Positions 1 to 7,347 of a stretch of 64,000 bases of DNA are shown piece by piece (position 1 is the first letter of the stretch; each line of letters opens with the position of its first letter). The notes beneath the pieces are model-generated. The model was not told where the DNA came from and ran no database searches. It was given only the letters and a program-made list of their open reading frames with translations. The translations under genes and the position numbers were made by a program. Source of the DNA: Butyrivibrio sp. XPD2006 (lineage in GTDB: Bacteria; Bacillota; Clostridia; Lachnospirales; Lachnospiraceae); NCBI RefSeq assembly GCF_000420865.1, contig NZ_ATVT01000002.1, positions 310,001-374,000 on the forward strand, given 5' to 3'.

Positions 1-399
1 ATGACCGGCCATCAGCAGAATCCCACAACAGGCTACAACATCAAGGGTGATCCTGCAGGCAAGATCGATCTTGAAGCTCTCTGCAAGGCTATGGGCTTTG
101 AGCGTGTAAGAGTTGTTGATCCTTACAACCTCAAGCAGTGCGATGAAGTCCTCAAGGAAGAACTCGCAGCTGCCGCTCCTTCAGTTATCATTTCAAGACG
201 TCCCTGTGCACTTCTTAAGTACGTCAAGCACAATCCGCCTCTTAGCATTAACAGAGACAAATGTGTCGGCTGCAAGAGCTGCATGAAGATCGGATGTCCC
301 GCCATCTCCATGAAGGATGGCAAGGCAACCATCGACAATACTCTCTGCGTAGGATGTAACGTTTGCAGTCAGCTTTGTCCTGTAGGGGCTTTTGTGTAG
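1..399 (+). CDS. iorA: Indolepyruvate:ferredoxin oxidoreductase subunit alpha, C-terminal part (gene starts before the window)
   Basis: This is the last 132 residues of a larger protein cut by the window edge. IorA is the thiamine-diphosphate catalytic subunit that, with IorB, oxidatively decarboxylates aryl-pyruvates from aromatic amino acids to aryl-acetyl-CoA and reduces ferredoxin. Residues 85-131 form a ferredoxin-like tail with two 4Fe-4S cysteine sets, CVGCKSCMKIGCP and CVGCNVCSQLCP; the first has an extra residue before its last cysteine. The upstream part resembles the end of the TPP-binding domain. IorB follows on the same strand after a gap filled by two hairpin repeats. The family identity rests on the double cluster and the iorB neighbour. 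Confidence 0.9.
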   Translation: MTGHQQNPTTGYNIKGDPAGKIDLEALCKAMGFERVRVVDPYNLKQCDEVLKEELAAAAPSVIISRRPCALLKYVKHNPPLSINRDKCVGCKSCMKIGCPAISMKDGKATIDNTLCVGCNVCSQLCPVGAFV

Positions 400-400
400 A

Positions 401-475
401 GCACTTGGCGAGGTATTATCGAGCCTAGTGCGAACCAGTCACGTGCACTTAACGAGGTATTTTCGAGTTTAGTGC
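401..475 (+). repeat. Two tandem 31-nt hairpin repeats between iorA and iorB
   Basis: Two 31-nt units, 401-431 and 445-475 (period 44), share GCACTT..CGAGGTATT.TCGAG..TAGTGC. Each folds as a 5-bp GCACT/AGTGC stem, a T-T mismatch, a 3-bp helix, tandem G-A/A-G mismatches, two more pairs and a 5-nt loop. The inner helix is GGC/GCC in the first copy and AAC/GTT in the second, so both sides changed together and pairing is kept. No U-tract follows either hairpin, so they do not look like intrinsic terminators. They may process, stabilise or regulate the iorA-iorB message, or be copies of a dispersed repeat. Confidence 0.7.
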
Positions 476-504
476 AGCGGGACAAGAATAAGGAGAATAA
501 TAAG

Positions 505-1077
505 ATGGAAACAAAGAACATTATGATCGTGGGCGTTGGCGGACAGGGCTCACTTCTTGCAAGTAAACTCCTTGGTCACCTTCTCATGAGCCAGGGATAT
601 GACGTTAAGGTTTCAGAGGTACACGGAATGAGCCAGAGAGGCGGATCCGTTGTCACATACGTAAGATATGGGGACAAGGTCTTTTCCCCTGTAATAGACA
701 AGGGCGAGGCAGACTATATCGTATCCTTCGAGATACTGGAGGCCGCAAGATGGCTTCCGTTCCTCAAGAAGGACGGACAGATCGTAACAAACACCCAGCA
801 GATCGATCCAATGCCCGTTATCACAGGCGCAGCGGAGTATCCTTCTGACCTGGTTAAAAAGCTGAAAGATTCCGGAGCCAAAGTTGATGCTCTCGACTGT
901 CTCTCACTTGCAGAAGAGGCAGGCTCAGCCAAGGCCGTAAACATTGTTCTTCTCGGAAGACTCTCTCACTACTTCGATCTTCCGGAAGAAGCATGGATGA
1001 AGTCTCTTGAGGCAAATGTACCCGCCAAGTTCCTGGAGATGAACAAGAAAGCATTCGAGCTTGGTAAGAATCAGTAA
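505..1077 (+). CDS. iorB: Indolepyruvate:ferredoxin oxidoreductase subunit beta
   Basis: A 190-residue protein of the pyruvate/2-oxoacid:ferredoxin oxidoreductase gamma-domain family, the partner subunit of IorA. The N-terminus carries the family's glycine-rich GVGGQGSLLASKLLG segment, followed by EVHGMSQRGGSV, typical of the gamma domain. The start at 505 is chosen because AGGAG lies at 491-495; an ATG at 472 in the same frame has no ribosome binding site and lies in the hairpin repeat. Length matches normal IorB. The phenylacetate-CoA-ligase-like gene follows 25 bp downstream, consistent with one operon for reductive or oxidative metabolism of aryl-pyruvates. Confidence 0.92.
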   Translation: METKNIMIVGVGGQGSLLASKLLGHLLMSQGYDVKVSEVHGMSQRGGSVVTYVRYGDKVFSPVIDKGEADYIVSFEILEAARWLPFLKKDGQIVTNTQQIDPMPVITGAAEYPSDLVKKLKDSGAKVDALDCLSLAEEAGSAKAVNIVLLGRLSHYFDLPEEAWMKSLEANVPAKFLEMNKKAFELGKNQ

Positions 1078-1102
1078 TTCTTTTATTTGGGAGGAGTATC
1101 TT

Positions 1103-2404
1103 ATGGAGCATTATTATCAACCCGAGATTGAATGTGCCCCTTATGAAGAGATAAGGAAGATTCAGTCGGAAAAGCTTGTAAAACAGGTTAAACATGTCTG
1201 GGACAACGTCCCCTATTATCGCAAAAAGATGGAAGAAAAGGGAGTCACACCCGATGACATCAAGTCCGTTGATGATCTTCACAAGCTTCCTTTCCTCTCA
1301 AAAGCCGATCTTAGAGAAACCTATCCGGACGGACTTTTGGCGGTTCCCAAGGACGAAGTTGTCAGGATCCACTCAACGTCAGGCACAACAGGAAAAAGAG
1401 TAATTGCCTTTTATACACAGCATGATATAGACCTCTGGGAAGACTGCTGCGCAAGAGCCATCATGGCTGCAGGCGGAACCAATGAGGATGTTGTGCAGGT
1501 TTCATACGGCTATGGTCTGTTTACCGGTGGTGCAGGACTCCACGGCGGTTCACACAAGGTAGGAAGTCTCACCGTTCCCATGAGTTCCGGTAATACCGAC
1601 AGACAGATCATGTTTATAAAAGACCTTAATGCTACTATCCTTTGCTGTACACCAAGCTATGCTGCTTACCTTGGTGAGCGAATGCAGGAACTTGGTTACG
1701 GTCCCAATGATATTCCTCTTAAGGCCGGTATATTCGGTGCTGAGGCCTGGAGCGAAGAAATGAGACAGAGCATCGAAAAGACCATGGGAATCAAAGCCTT
1801 TGATATTTACGGTCTCACAGAGCTCTCCGGTCCCGGTGTTGCATTTGAGTGCTCAGCTCAGCACGGCATGCACATCAACGAGGACCACTTCATTGCAGAG
1901 ATAATCGATCCCGATACAGGCGAAGTGCTTCCCGAGGGTGAACAGGGCGAACTTGTCTTCACCGCAGTTGACAAGGAAGCTTTCCCGATGATCCGTTATC
2001 GTACCAAGGATATCTGCAGGCTCTCAAGAGAGAAGTGCTCCTGCGGAAGAACCCATGTCAGAATGGCCAAGCCCATGGGAAGATCAGATGACATGCTCAT
2101 CATCAGAGGTGTCAACGTATTCCCGAGCGAGATCGAGACAGTTCTTCTCAACAACGGTTATGCTGCTAACTACCAGATTGTTGTTGACCGCGTAAACAAC
2201 ACTGATACACTTGATGTCCAGGTTGAAATGACTCCCGAGATGTTCAACGATAACGTCGGTGAAATCGAGGAGAGACAAAAGAAGCTTATGGCAGACCTCA
2301 AGTCCATGCTTGGAATCAAGGCCAAGGTTTCACTCCTTGCGCCCAAGTCCATTGCAAGATCCGAAGGAAAAGCCGTTAGAGTAGTCGATAAGAGAAAGAT
2401 CTGA
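1103..2404 (+). CDS. paaK: Phenylacetate-CoA ligase family protein (aryl-acid AMP-forming ligase)
   Basis: A 433-residue adenylate-forming enzyme of the PaaK type, which makes acyl-CoA from an aryl acid, ATP and CoA. The nucleotide-binding motif STSGTTGK is at residues 91-98, the characteristic DIYGLTELSGPG segment lies mid-protein, and the C-terminal domain contains RSDDMLIIRGVNVFPSEIE. The start at 1103 follows a strong GGAGGAG. Length is normal for PaaK. In anaerobes this enzyme is often encoded with iorAB, where it may run towards ATP formation from the aryl-acetyl-CoA that IorAB makes; the direction is inference. An ACT protein follows 29 bp downstream. Confidence 0.9.
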   Translation: MEHYYQPEIECAPYEEIRKIQSEKLVKQVKHVWDNVPYYRKKMEEKGVTPDDIKSVDDLHKLPFLSKADLRETYPDGLLAVPKDEVVRIHSTSGTTGKRVIAFYTQHDIDLWEDCCARAIMAAGGTNEDVVQVSYGYGLFTGGAGLHGGSHKVGSLTVPMSSGNTDRQIMFIKDLNATILCCTPSYAAYLGERMQELGYGPNDIPLKAGIFGAEAWSEEMRQSIEKTMGIKAFDIYGLTELSGPGVAFECSAQHGMHINEDHFIAEIIDPDTGEVLPEGEQGELVFTAVDKEAFPMIRYRTKDICRLSREKCSCGRTHVRMAKPMGRSDDMLIIRGVNVFPSEIETVLLNNGYAANYQIVVDRVNNTDTLDVQVEMTPEMFNDNVGEIEERQKKLMADLKSMLGIKAKVSLLAPKSIARSEGKAVRVVDKRKI

Positions 2405-2433
2405 TGTTATAATTAATTCAGGAGGATAAAAGA

Positions 2434-2868
2434 ATGAGCGTACAGCAGATTTCTGTTTTTCTTGAAAACAAACCCGGAACTCTCAAAAAAATGACAGGTG
2501 TTCTGGCAGCTCACGGAATAGACATGAGAGCCACTTCCCTTGCAGAGACCAAGGACTTCGGTATTGCAAGACTGATCGTGGACGATGCTCTTGAAGCTGT
2601 AAGTACTCTGAAAGAGCATGACTTTGTTGCAAGCCTTACGCCTGTACTTGCGATCGAGATTCCGGATGAAGCAGGCGGACTGGACAAACTCCTTGATAAG
2701 TTTACCGATGAATCCGTAAACATCGAGTATATGTATGCTTTCCCCGGTGGCAAGAACACCGACAGAGCCTGCATGATCTTCCGAGTAGCTGACACCAAGG
2801 CAGCTGAAGCAAGGCTTACCAGCGCCGGCGTCAAGATCCTTACACAGGAAGACATTTCAAACATTTAA
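2434..2868 (+). CDS. Double ACT-domain protein of the iorAB-paaK operon
   Basis: A 144-residue protein made of two ACT domains (about residues 2-65 and 70-140). The first begins QISVFLENKPGTLKKMTGVLAAHGIDM, the usual ligand-binding loop of ACT domains that bind amino acids. It has a good GGAGG ribosome binding site at 2421-2425. Stand-alone double ACT proteins commonly accompany iorAB and paaK genes; a role as an aromatic-amino-acid sensor or allosteric partner is inferred from the family and position and has no direct support here. A strong terminator follows. Confidence 0.85.
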   Translation: MSVQQISVFLENKPGTLKKMTGVLAAHGIDMRATSLAETKDFGIARLIVDDALEAVSTLKEHDFVASLTPVLAIEIPDEAGGLDKLLDKFTDESVNIEYMYAFPGGKNTDRACMIFRVADTKAAEARLTSAGVKILTQEDISNI

Positions 2869-2890
2869 TTCATTTATATTCAAAACTATA

Positions 2891-2932
2891 AGGCACAGGA
2901 TCAGGTCTTTTGACCAATATCCTGTGCCTTTT
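2891..2932 (+). terminator. Intrinsic terminator of the ior-paaK-ACT operon
   Basis: An 11-bp perfect stem AGGCACAGGAT/ATCCTGTGCCT (2891-2901 with 2919-2929), with an inner GGTC-TTTT-GACC hairpin in its loop, is followed by a short T run (2929-2932). It lies 22 bp after the ACT gene and before the convergent fucU-like gene. Confidence 0.85.
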
Positions 2933-2962
2933 AATGTGGGTAACTATGTATAAAGGGATAAT

Positions 2963-3403
2963 TTATGAAGTAACAACACCCTTCTGCAGCATTATATTTG
3001 CATAAAGGGCCGATTCACCTGTAGTAACAACGGCATAGGCCTTGGATGCCTCCTCATAAAAAGCAAAACGCTCTATCTGGCCTATCATGCTCTCTCCCCT
3101 GTCATCATGCTTTTTTAGTATATCCTTATATGTATCCCATATCGGTGTTTCCACCGGATCTCCTTTCATGACTTCCATGAGATTTACCGGATGTTCAACA
3201 TAGGTATCAAGCGGAAATACTGTAAGTATGGCATCAAGCACTTCCGGAACCCCGTGCCCGTCAAGTCGTACCACAATCCCATTTTTTCCTACAGACTCTG
3301 CCGGAAAATTACCGTCTGATATCACAATTCTGTCAGCATGTCCCATCTCGCACAAAACCTTTAGAAGCTCCGGAGATAAAATTTTAGGTATTCCTTTTAG
3401 CAT
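2963..3403 (-). CDS. RbsD/FucU-family sugar mutarotase
   Basis: A 146-residue protein of the RbsD/FucU family, which interconverts sugar anomers such as those of L-fucose or ribose. It has the conserved MGHADRIVISDGNFP block, with the catalytic-type histidine at residue 22. The start at 3403 is chosen because GGAGG precedes it; a longer reading to 3469 overlaps the neighbouring gene and has no ribosome binding site. FucU proteins are about 140 residues, so it is complete. It is the last of three minus-strand genes with an aldo/keto reductase and a zinc dehydrogenase, suggesting a deoxyhexose or related sugar as substrate. The exact sugar is not shown. Confidence 0.85.
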   Translation of the reverse strand: MLKGIPKILSPELLKVLCEMGHADRIVISDGNFPAESVGKNGIVVRLDGHGVPEVLDAILTVFPLDTYVEHPVNLMEVMKGDPVETPIWDTYKDILKKHDDRGESMIGQIERFAFYEEASKAYAVVTTGESALYANIMLQKGVVTS

Positions 3404-3429
3404 TTCAAGTCCTCCTGTAGTGTGATGTC

Positions 3430-4410
3430 CTACTCCCAAAGCTGTGTCCATTCTGTAGCTCCGGGCCACAAAAACACCTGTCCCTTTACAAGTCGGCAGC
3501 CTCGCTCAGCAGCTTTAAGCAGTTCCATTTCTTCGTCCGAAAGCGGATCCTCAGTTGTACATTTTAAATTTGAAATATACTGAGGTTCCTTGACCGAAAA
3601 CGGAATCGTGCACATACCGCGCTGAACAGCCCACTTTATGCAGATAACGGCCGGATGTACATCATGATTTTTGGCAACACTCACCACCTCAGGAAGCTCA
3701 GTATCCGCAACGTCTGTACTGCACCTGTCTCTTTCCGGTCTGCTGGGAGAGCCTATAGGGCAAAAACCTATAGGAACAATGCCATGTGCATTTGCATAGC
3801 CAAAAAGCTCCTGCTGCTGGAATGAAGGATGACATTCCATCTCCAGAGCCGAAGGCTTGATCCTGCACAGAGGCAGTACCTTCTCCAGCTTGGCTATAGT
3901 CATATTGGACATTCCTATGGCCTTCACAAGTCCATCATCGTATAACTCTTCCATTTGCCGCCACGTATCCATAAACTCATCAACAGAAAACGGCTTCGAA
4001 TCCGGATTGCGTGAATCCCCGTCACATCCGGGCGCATGGTAATTGGGGAATGGCCAGTGAACAAAATAAAGATCTATATAGTCAAGTCCCAGGTCCTTAA
4101 GGCTCTTTTCACATGCCTTTCTTACTTCCCTGTGCCGGTCGTTCCATACCTTGGAGGTTATGAACAGCTCCTCTCTCTTAACGATTCCTTCTCTGAATAA
4201 ACCATTTAATACTCCTCCTATCTGCTCTTCATTCTGATATACAGATGCACAGTCCAACATTCTGTAACCGGCTTTAATTGCACCGGATACCGCATTTGCT
4301 ATCTGATCCGGCGTATACTTATCCGATCCGAAAGTGCCAAGTCCCACAGCAGGCATAACTGCTCCGGTATTAAGCGTATATGTCGGGACATTTGTGATAA
4401 ATTCGCTCAT
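3430..4410 (-). CDS. Aldo/keto reductase
   Basis: A 326-residue NAD(P)H-dependent oxidoreductase with the (beta/alpha)8 fold. The catalytic tetrad is visible: Asp53 and Tyr58 in DCASVYQNE, Lys87 in ITSKVW and His118 in YFVHWPF. The start at 4410 follows AGGAGGG; the longer reading to 4449 overlaps the upstream gene. It sits 10 bp after the zinc dehydrogenase and 26 bp before the mutarotase, so all three are probably co-transcribed. Substrate is not identifiable; the mutarotase suggests an aldose or its lactone. Confidence 0.88.
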   Translation of the reverse strand: MSEFITNVPTYTLNTGAVMPAVGLGTFGSDKYTPDQIANAVSGAIKAGYRMLDCASVYQNEEQIGGVLNGLFREGIVKREELFITSKVWNDRHREVRKACEKSLKDLGLDYIDLYFVHWPFPNYHAPGCDGDSRNPDSKPFSVDEFMDTWRQMEELYDDGLVKAIGMSNMTIAKLEKVLPLCRIKPSALEMECHPSFQQQELFGYANAHGIVPIGFCPIGSPSRPERDRCSTDVADTELPEVVSVAKNHDVHPAVICIKWAVQRGMCTIPFSVKEPQYISNLKCTTEDPLSDEEMELLKAAERGCRLVKGQVFLWPGATEWTQLWE

Positions 4411-4420
4411 CAGTCCCTCC

Positions 4421-5488
4421 TTATTTTTCATCCTGATTTCCGAAAACAACGGCTACTTTTCCGCAATTTCCGGATGCCATAAGTGCATAGGCTTCAGGCG
4501 CCTGAGCAAGCGGAAATTCATGTGTTATCAGCTTATCCGGATGGATATTCCAGCGAACCAGCTTATCCACAAGTTTCTCCATCTTCCACAGAGAAGTCAC
4601 CCATGATCCGTATATAGTCTTCTGACCGTGGATAATGTCGGGACTTGGATTGAATGTGCAGGTTCCGCCCTCTCCGACAAATGCAATCTTGCCGTACGAG
4701 CGAGTCGCACGTATTGCAAGCTGTCTGCCGGGATCTGAAGCCGAGCAGTCGATAGCCTTTTCAACGCCCTGTCCACGGGTCAGCTTTAATATTTCATCAA
4801 GAGTATCCTCTCCCGGCTTAAATACGTGATCGACAAGGCCAAGCTTTTTAGCCAGATCTATTCTGTAATCGTTCATCTCAATGCCGATAAGCATGTTTGC
4901 TCCAAGTGCCTTGCAGAGCATAAGTGCAGCCAGTCCCACAGGCCCAAGACCCGTTACAAGAACTGCGTCATTTCCGCTGACTCCGATCTTCTCGATAGCC
5001 TCATAAACCGTACCGAATCCACAGGCAACCTGAGCTCCGTCCTTATAGGTAAGCTCGTCCGGAAGAGCAATCAGATCTTTTTCATCTGCAAGTATGTACT
5101 CTCCCATACCTCCGTTTCTCTGCCATCCGTATGCTGCGCGGAATTTTGAAGTACATGAAATGTAATAACCTCTTCTGCAGTCATTGCACACTCCACAGCC
5201 TGAGATGTGATAGACAATAACTCTGTCACCCTTTTTAAACCGCTTAAGCCCTTCCCCTTCCTCGATGATAAGTCCGCATGGCTCATGTCCTGCGATCATT
5301 CCGGGAATATACCCCTCGGCACCTTTACCCGTATGCTCTCTGTATATGCATCTTATGTCGCTTCCGCATATAGTGGTTGCCTTCGTGCGAATAAGAACCT
5401 GTCCAAATCCGGGCTTTGGAATCTCAAAGTCTTTGAGTTCCACAGTGGAATTCCCCGGAAGGATAGCTCCTCTCATTTTTACTGCCAT
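4421..5488 (-). CDS. Zinc-dependent medium-chain alcohol/polyol dehydrogenase
   Basis: A 355-residue MDR-superfamily dehydrogenase. Catalytic zinc ligands are Cys41 (TICGSD) and His68-Glu69 (AGHEP); the structural zinc is bound by Cys98, Cys101, Cys104 and Cys112. The nucleotide-binding fold has GLGPVGLAALMLCKALGA. The start at 5488 follows AGGAGG. First gene of the minus-strand trio with the aldo/keto reductase and mutarotase; its promoter lies between it and a divergent AraC gene. It resembles threonine/sorbitol-type dehydrogenases, but the substrate cannot be read from sequence. Confidence 0.88.
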   Translation of the reverse strand: MAVKMRGAILPGNSTVELKDFEIPKPGFGQVLIRTKATTICGSDIRCIYREHTGKGAEGYIPGMIAGHEPCGLIIEEGEGLKRFKKGDRVIVYHISGCGVCNDCRRGYYISCTSKFRAAYGWQRNGGMGEYILADEKDLIALPDELTYKDGAQVACGFGTVYEAIEKIGVSGNDAVLVTGLGPVGLAALMLCKALGANMLIGIEMNDYRIDLAKKLGLVDHVFKPGEDTLDEILKLTRGQGVEKAIDCSASDPGRQLAIRATRSYGKIAFVGEGGTCTFNPSPDIIHGQKTIYGSWVTSLWKMEKLVDKLVRWNIHPDKLITHEFPLAQAPEAYALMASGNCGKVAVVFGNQDEK

Positions 5489-5533
5489 AATACCTCCTCC
5501 TTTCAGACAGAAAACTTTGTACCCCTAATTGGA

Positions 5534-5562
5534 AGTATATGAATTCCGGGCTAGATTAATAA
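5534..5562 (-). promoter_or_regulatory. Possible promoter of the dehydrogenase-aldo/keto reductase-mutarotase operon
   Basis: On the minus strand TTATTA (5557-5562) and TATACT (5534-5539) are 17 bp apart, about 45 bp upstream of the dehydrogenase start. The -35 box is a weak match. Confidence 0.4.
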
Positions 5563-5629
5563 GAGATTATTGTGACAGGTTCTTTTTTGTTATGTCGTAT
5601 TTGCGCAGGTAATATGTTATGATAATCGC

Positions 5630-6526
5630 ATGAAGAATTCATTGGAAAAAGACATCCCAAAAAGCAGTGACAAAATTGCATATCATGACAGTGGCATTGC
5701 CTTTATGATGGACGGAGAATCAGTATATGTCGGCAACATAGTGTATGAATGCTTCCACAGATCCATACCCATGCACTCCCACTCCGACAACAGCTATGAG
5801 ATACACTATATATCCTCCGGCCATGGGAAGGTAACTGTAGAGGGAAAAGAATACGATACTCTGCCCGGAACACTGTATATCACCGGTCCTCATATCAAAC
5901 ATTCCATGGTTCCCGATAAGAACAACCCTCTGTCTGAATACTGCGTATACCTCAAATTATCAGCGGACAAAGATGCAGGTAAAAGAGTATTATCCCCTAT
6001 GAGCGCTTTCAGAAATATGAGCTTCTGGTATGGCAGTGATAAATGCGATATCCACAGCCTTATGAAATCTCTTTTCTCAGAACTGGAAAGACAGAGCCTT
6101 GGATACAGAACAGTTGTGGAGTCACTTATAAAACAGATCATAATCTCCTGCGTGAGGAACTACTCTGTCGAGACAGAGAAAAAAGATTTAAAACTCCTCA
6201 AAACCGCCGAGAGCCAGTATCTCATCATAGAGGAGGCCTTTCTCTACGAGTACGCCACCCTGACACTGACAGATCTTTCAGCAAGACTGAGTCTTAGCTC
6301 ACGGCAGACGCAGAGGCTTTTGACCGAGCATTACGGCATGAATTTTCAGAGCAAAAAAACAGAAGCCAAGATGAGCGCTGCCGCACTCATGCTTGGACTT
6401 CCGGAAAAAACCATAACCGATATAGCTGATGAACTTGGCTATTCATCCGTTGAACACTTCTCAACTGCATTCAAAAAGTACTACGGAATGAATGCCAGCA
6501 GATATCGTGAAAGAGCCGGTTCCTGA
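5630..6526 (+). CDS. AraC-family transcriptional regulator with cupin sensor domain
   Basis: A 298-residue regulator. The N-terminal half is a cupin-like sugar-binding domain (ECFHRSIPMHSHSDNSYEI followed by LPGTLYITGPHIKHSMV), and residues 195-298 hold two helix-turn-helix motifs, the second being the usual TITDIADELGYSSVEHFSTAFKKYYG. It is divergent from the dehydrogenase/aldo-keto reductase/mutarotase operon and likely controls it. No clear ribosome binding site precedes the start; an extended -10 box (TGTTATGAT, 5615-5623) ends 6 bp before the ATG, so a leaderless message is possible. Confidence 0.88.
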   Translation: MKNSLEKDIPKSSDKIAYHDSGIAFMMDGESVYVGNIVYECFHRSIPMHSHSDNSYEIHYISSGHGKVTVEGKEYDTLPGTLYITGPHIKHSMVPDKNNPLSEYCVYLKLSADKDAGKRVLSPMSAFRNMSFWYGSDKCDIHSLMKSLFSELERQSLGYRTVVESLIKQIIISCVRNYSVETEKKDLKLLKTAESQYLIIEEAFLYEYATLTLTDLSARLSLSSRQTQRLLTEHYGMNFQSKKTEAKMSAAALMLGLPEKTITDIADELGYSSVEHFSTAFKKYYGMNASRYRERAGS

Positions 6527-6528
6527 TA

Positions 6529-7314
6529 CTACTGCCCCAGCTTTTTAAAAAGATAGTTCAGCAGTTCATCTTTTGTTGCTGATTTAAGGATATATCCGTC
6601 GGGCTTTAGCGCCATTACCTTGGCGACGGCGTCCCTTGTATCCACGCCCGTAAGGAATACCACCGGAATATGCGCTGTTGCGGGATCCTGTCTCAGCATC
6701 TGAAGCATCTGAGGGCCATTGACCACCGGCATTTCATAGTCAAGCAGAATAAGATTTACCGTTTCATTCTCAGGCAGTTTAAGAAGAAAGCTTATAGCCT
6801 GCATTCCCGCAGTGACTATGTCTACCTTATAATGATCCCCGATCCAGCTTTTGACTACTTTGGCGTAGTCGGGGTCATCATCAACTATCAGTACTCTCTT
6901 TTTTATATCCACATCAGGAGCAGTGGTTCCAAAAAGAGCCATATCTATTGCATTAAGAAGATCCTGAGTTTCAACAGGTCTGGATACCCAGCCAAATCTG
7001 TAGACATCGTGATATATTCTCTCAAGTTCCTGATGCAGCTCTCTTTCTCCGACCAGTATCATTTTCTTGTTCTTCTGAATCATCCTGTCACAAACCACCT
7101 GGAGCGCTTCAATTTCATCACTGTATTCTACTATCATCGTGGGAAGATTAAATATAAAAATATCCGTTGTATCCATATATTGATCAAGATTCATAACGTC
7201 GCCTACAATAGGCGTGACATTATGGCCCAGTTCAGCAAGTCTTTTTGCAAGCCCCCTTGCCACAACACTCGGCTGGAACAAAAGCATTATGATGTTAAGA
7301 TTAACTCCTACCAT
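6529..7314 (-). CDS. Two-receiver response regulator (degenerate REC plus canonical REC)
   Basis: A 261-residue protein without any DNA-binding or enzymatic output domain. Residues 1-130 look like a receiver fold lacking the usual acidic pocket, hence probably a pseudo-receiver. Residues 139-260 are a canonical receiver: acidic pocket Asp145-147, phospho-acceptor Asp192 in LLDYEMP, Thr222 and Lys244. The start at 7314 has GGAGG 6 bp upstream. It is the last gene of a five-gene operon with two hybrid kinases and a GGDEF protein, 33 bp after the AGCS-like gene, and is a natural phosphate sink or relay partner for the HPt domain encoded two genes upstream. Confidence 0.88.
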   Translation of the reverse strand: MVGVNLNIIMLLFQPSVVARGLAKRLAELGHNVTPIVGDVMNLDQYMDTTDIFIFNLPTMIVEYSDEIEALQVVCDRMIQKNKKMILVGERELHQELERIYHDVYRFGWVSRPVETQDLLNAIDMALFGTTAPDVDIKKRVLIVDDDPDYAKVVKSWIGDHYKVDIVTAGMQAISFLLKLPENETVNLILLDYEMPVVNGPQMLQMLRQDPATAHIPVVFLTGVDTRDAVAKVMALKPDGYILKSATKDELLNYLFKKLGQ

Positions 7315-7347
7315 ATCAGTCCTCCAATGGCACTCCAGGCTTAAATG

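Noticed and set aside
401..475. Intrinsic terminators between iorA and iorB
   Set aside because: The hairpins have internal mismatches and no U-run follows, and iorA and iorB are subunits expected in one transcript.
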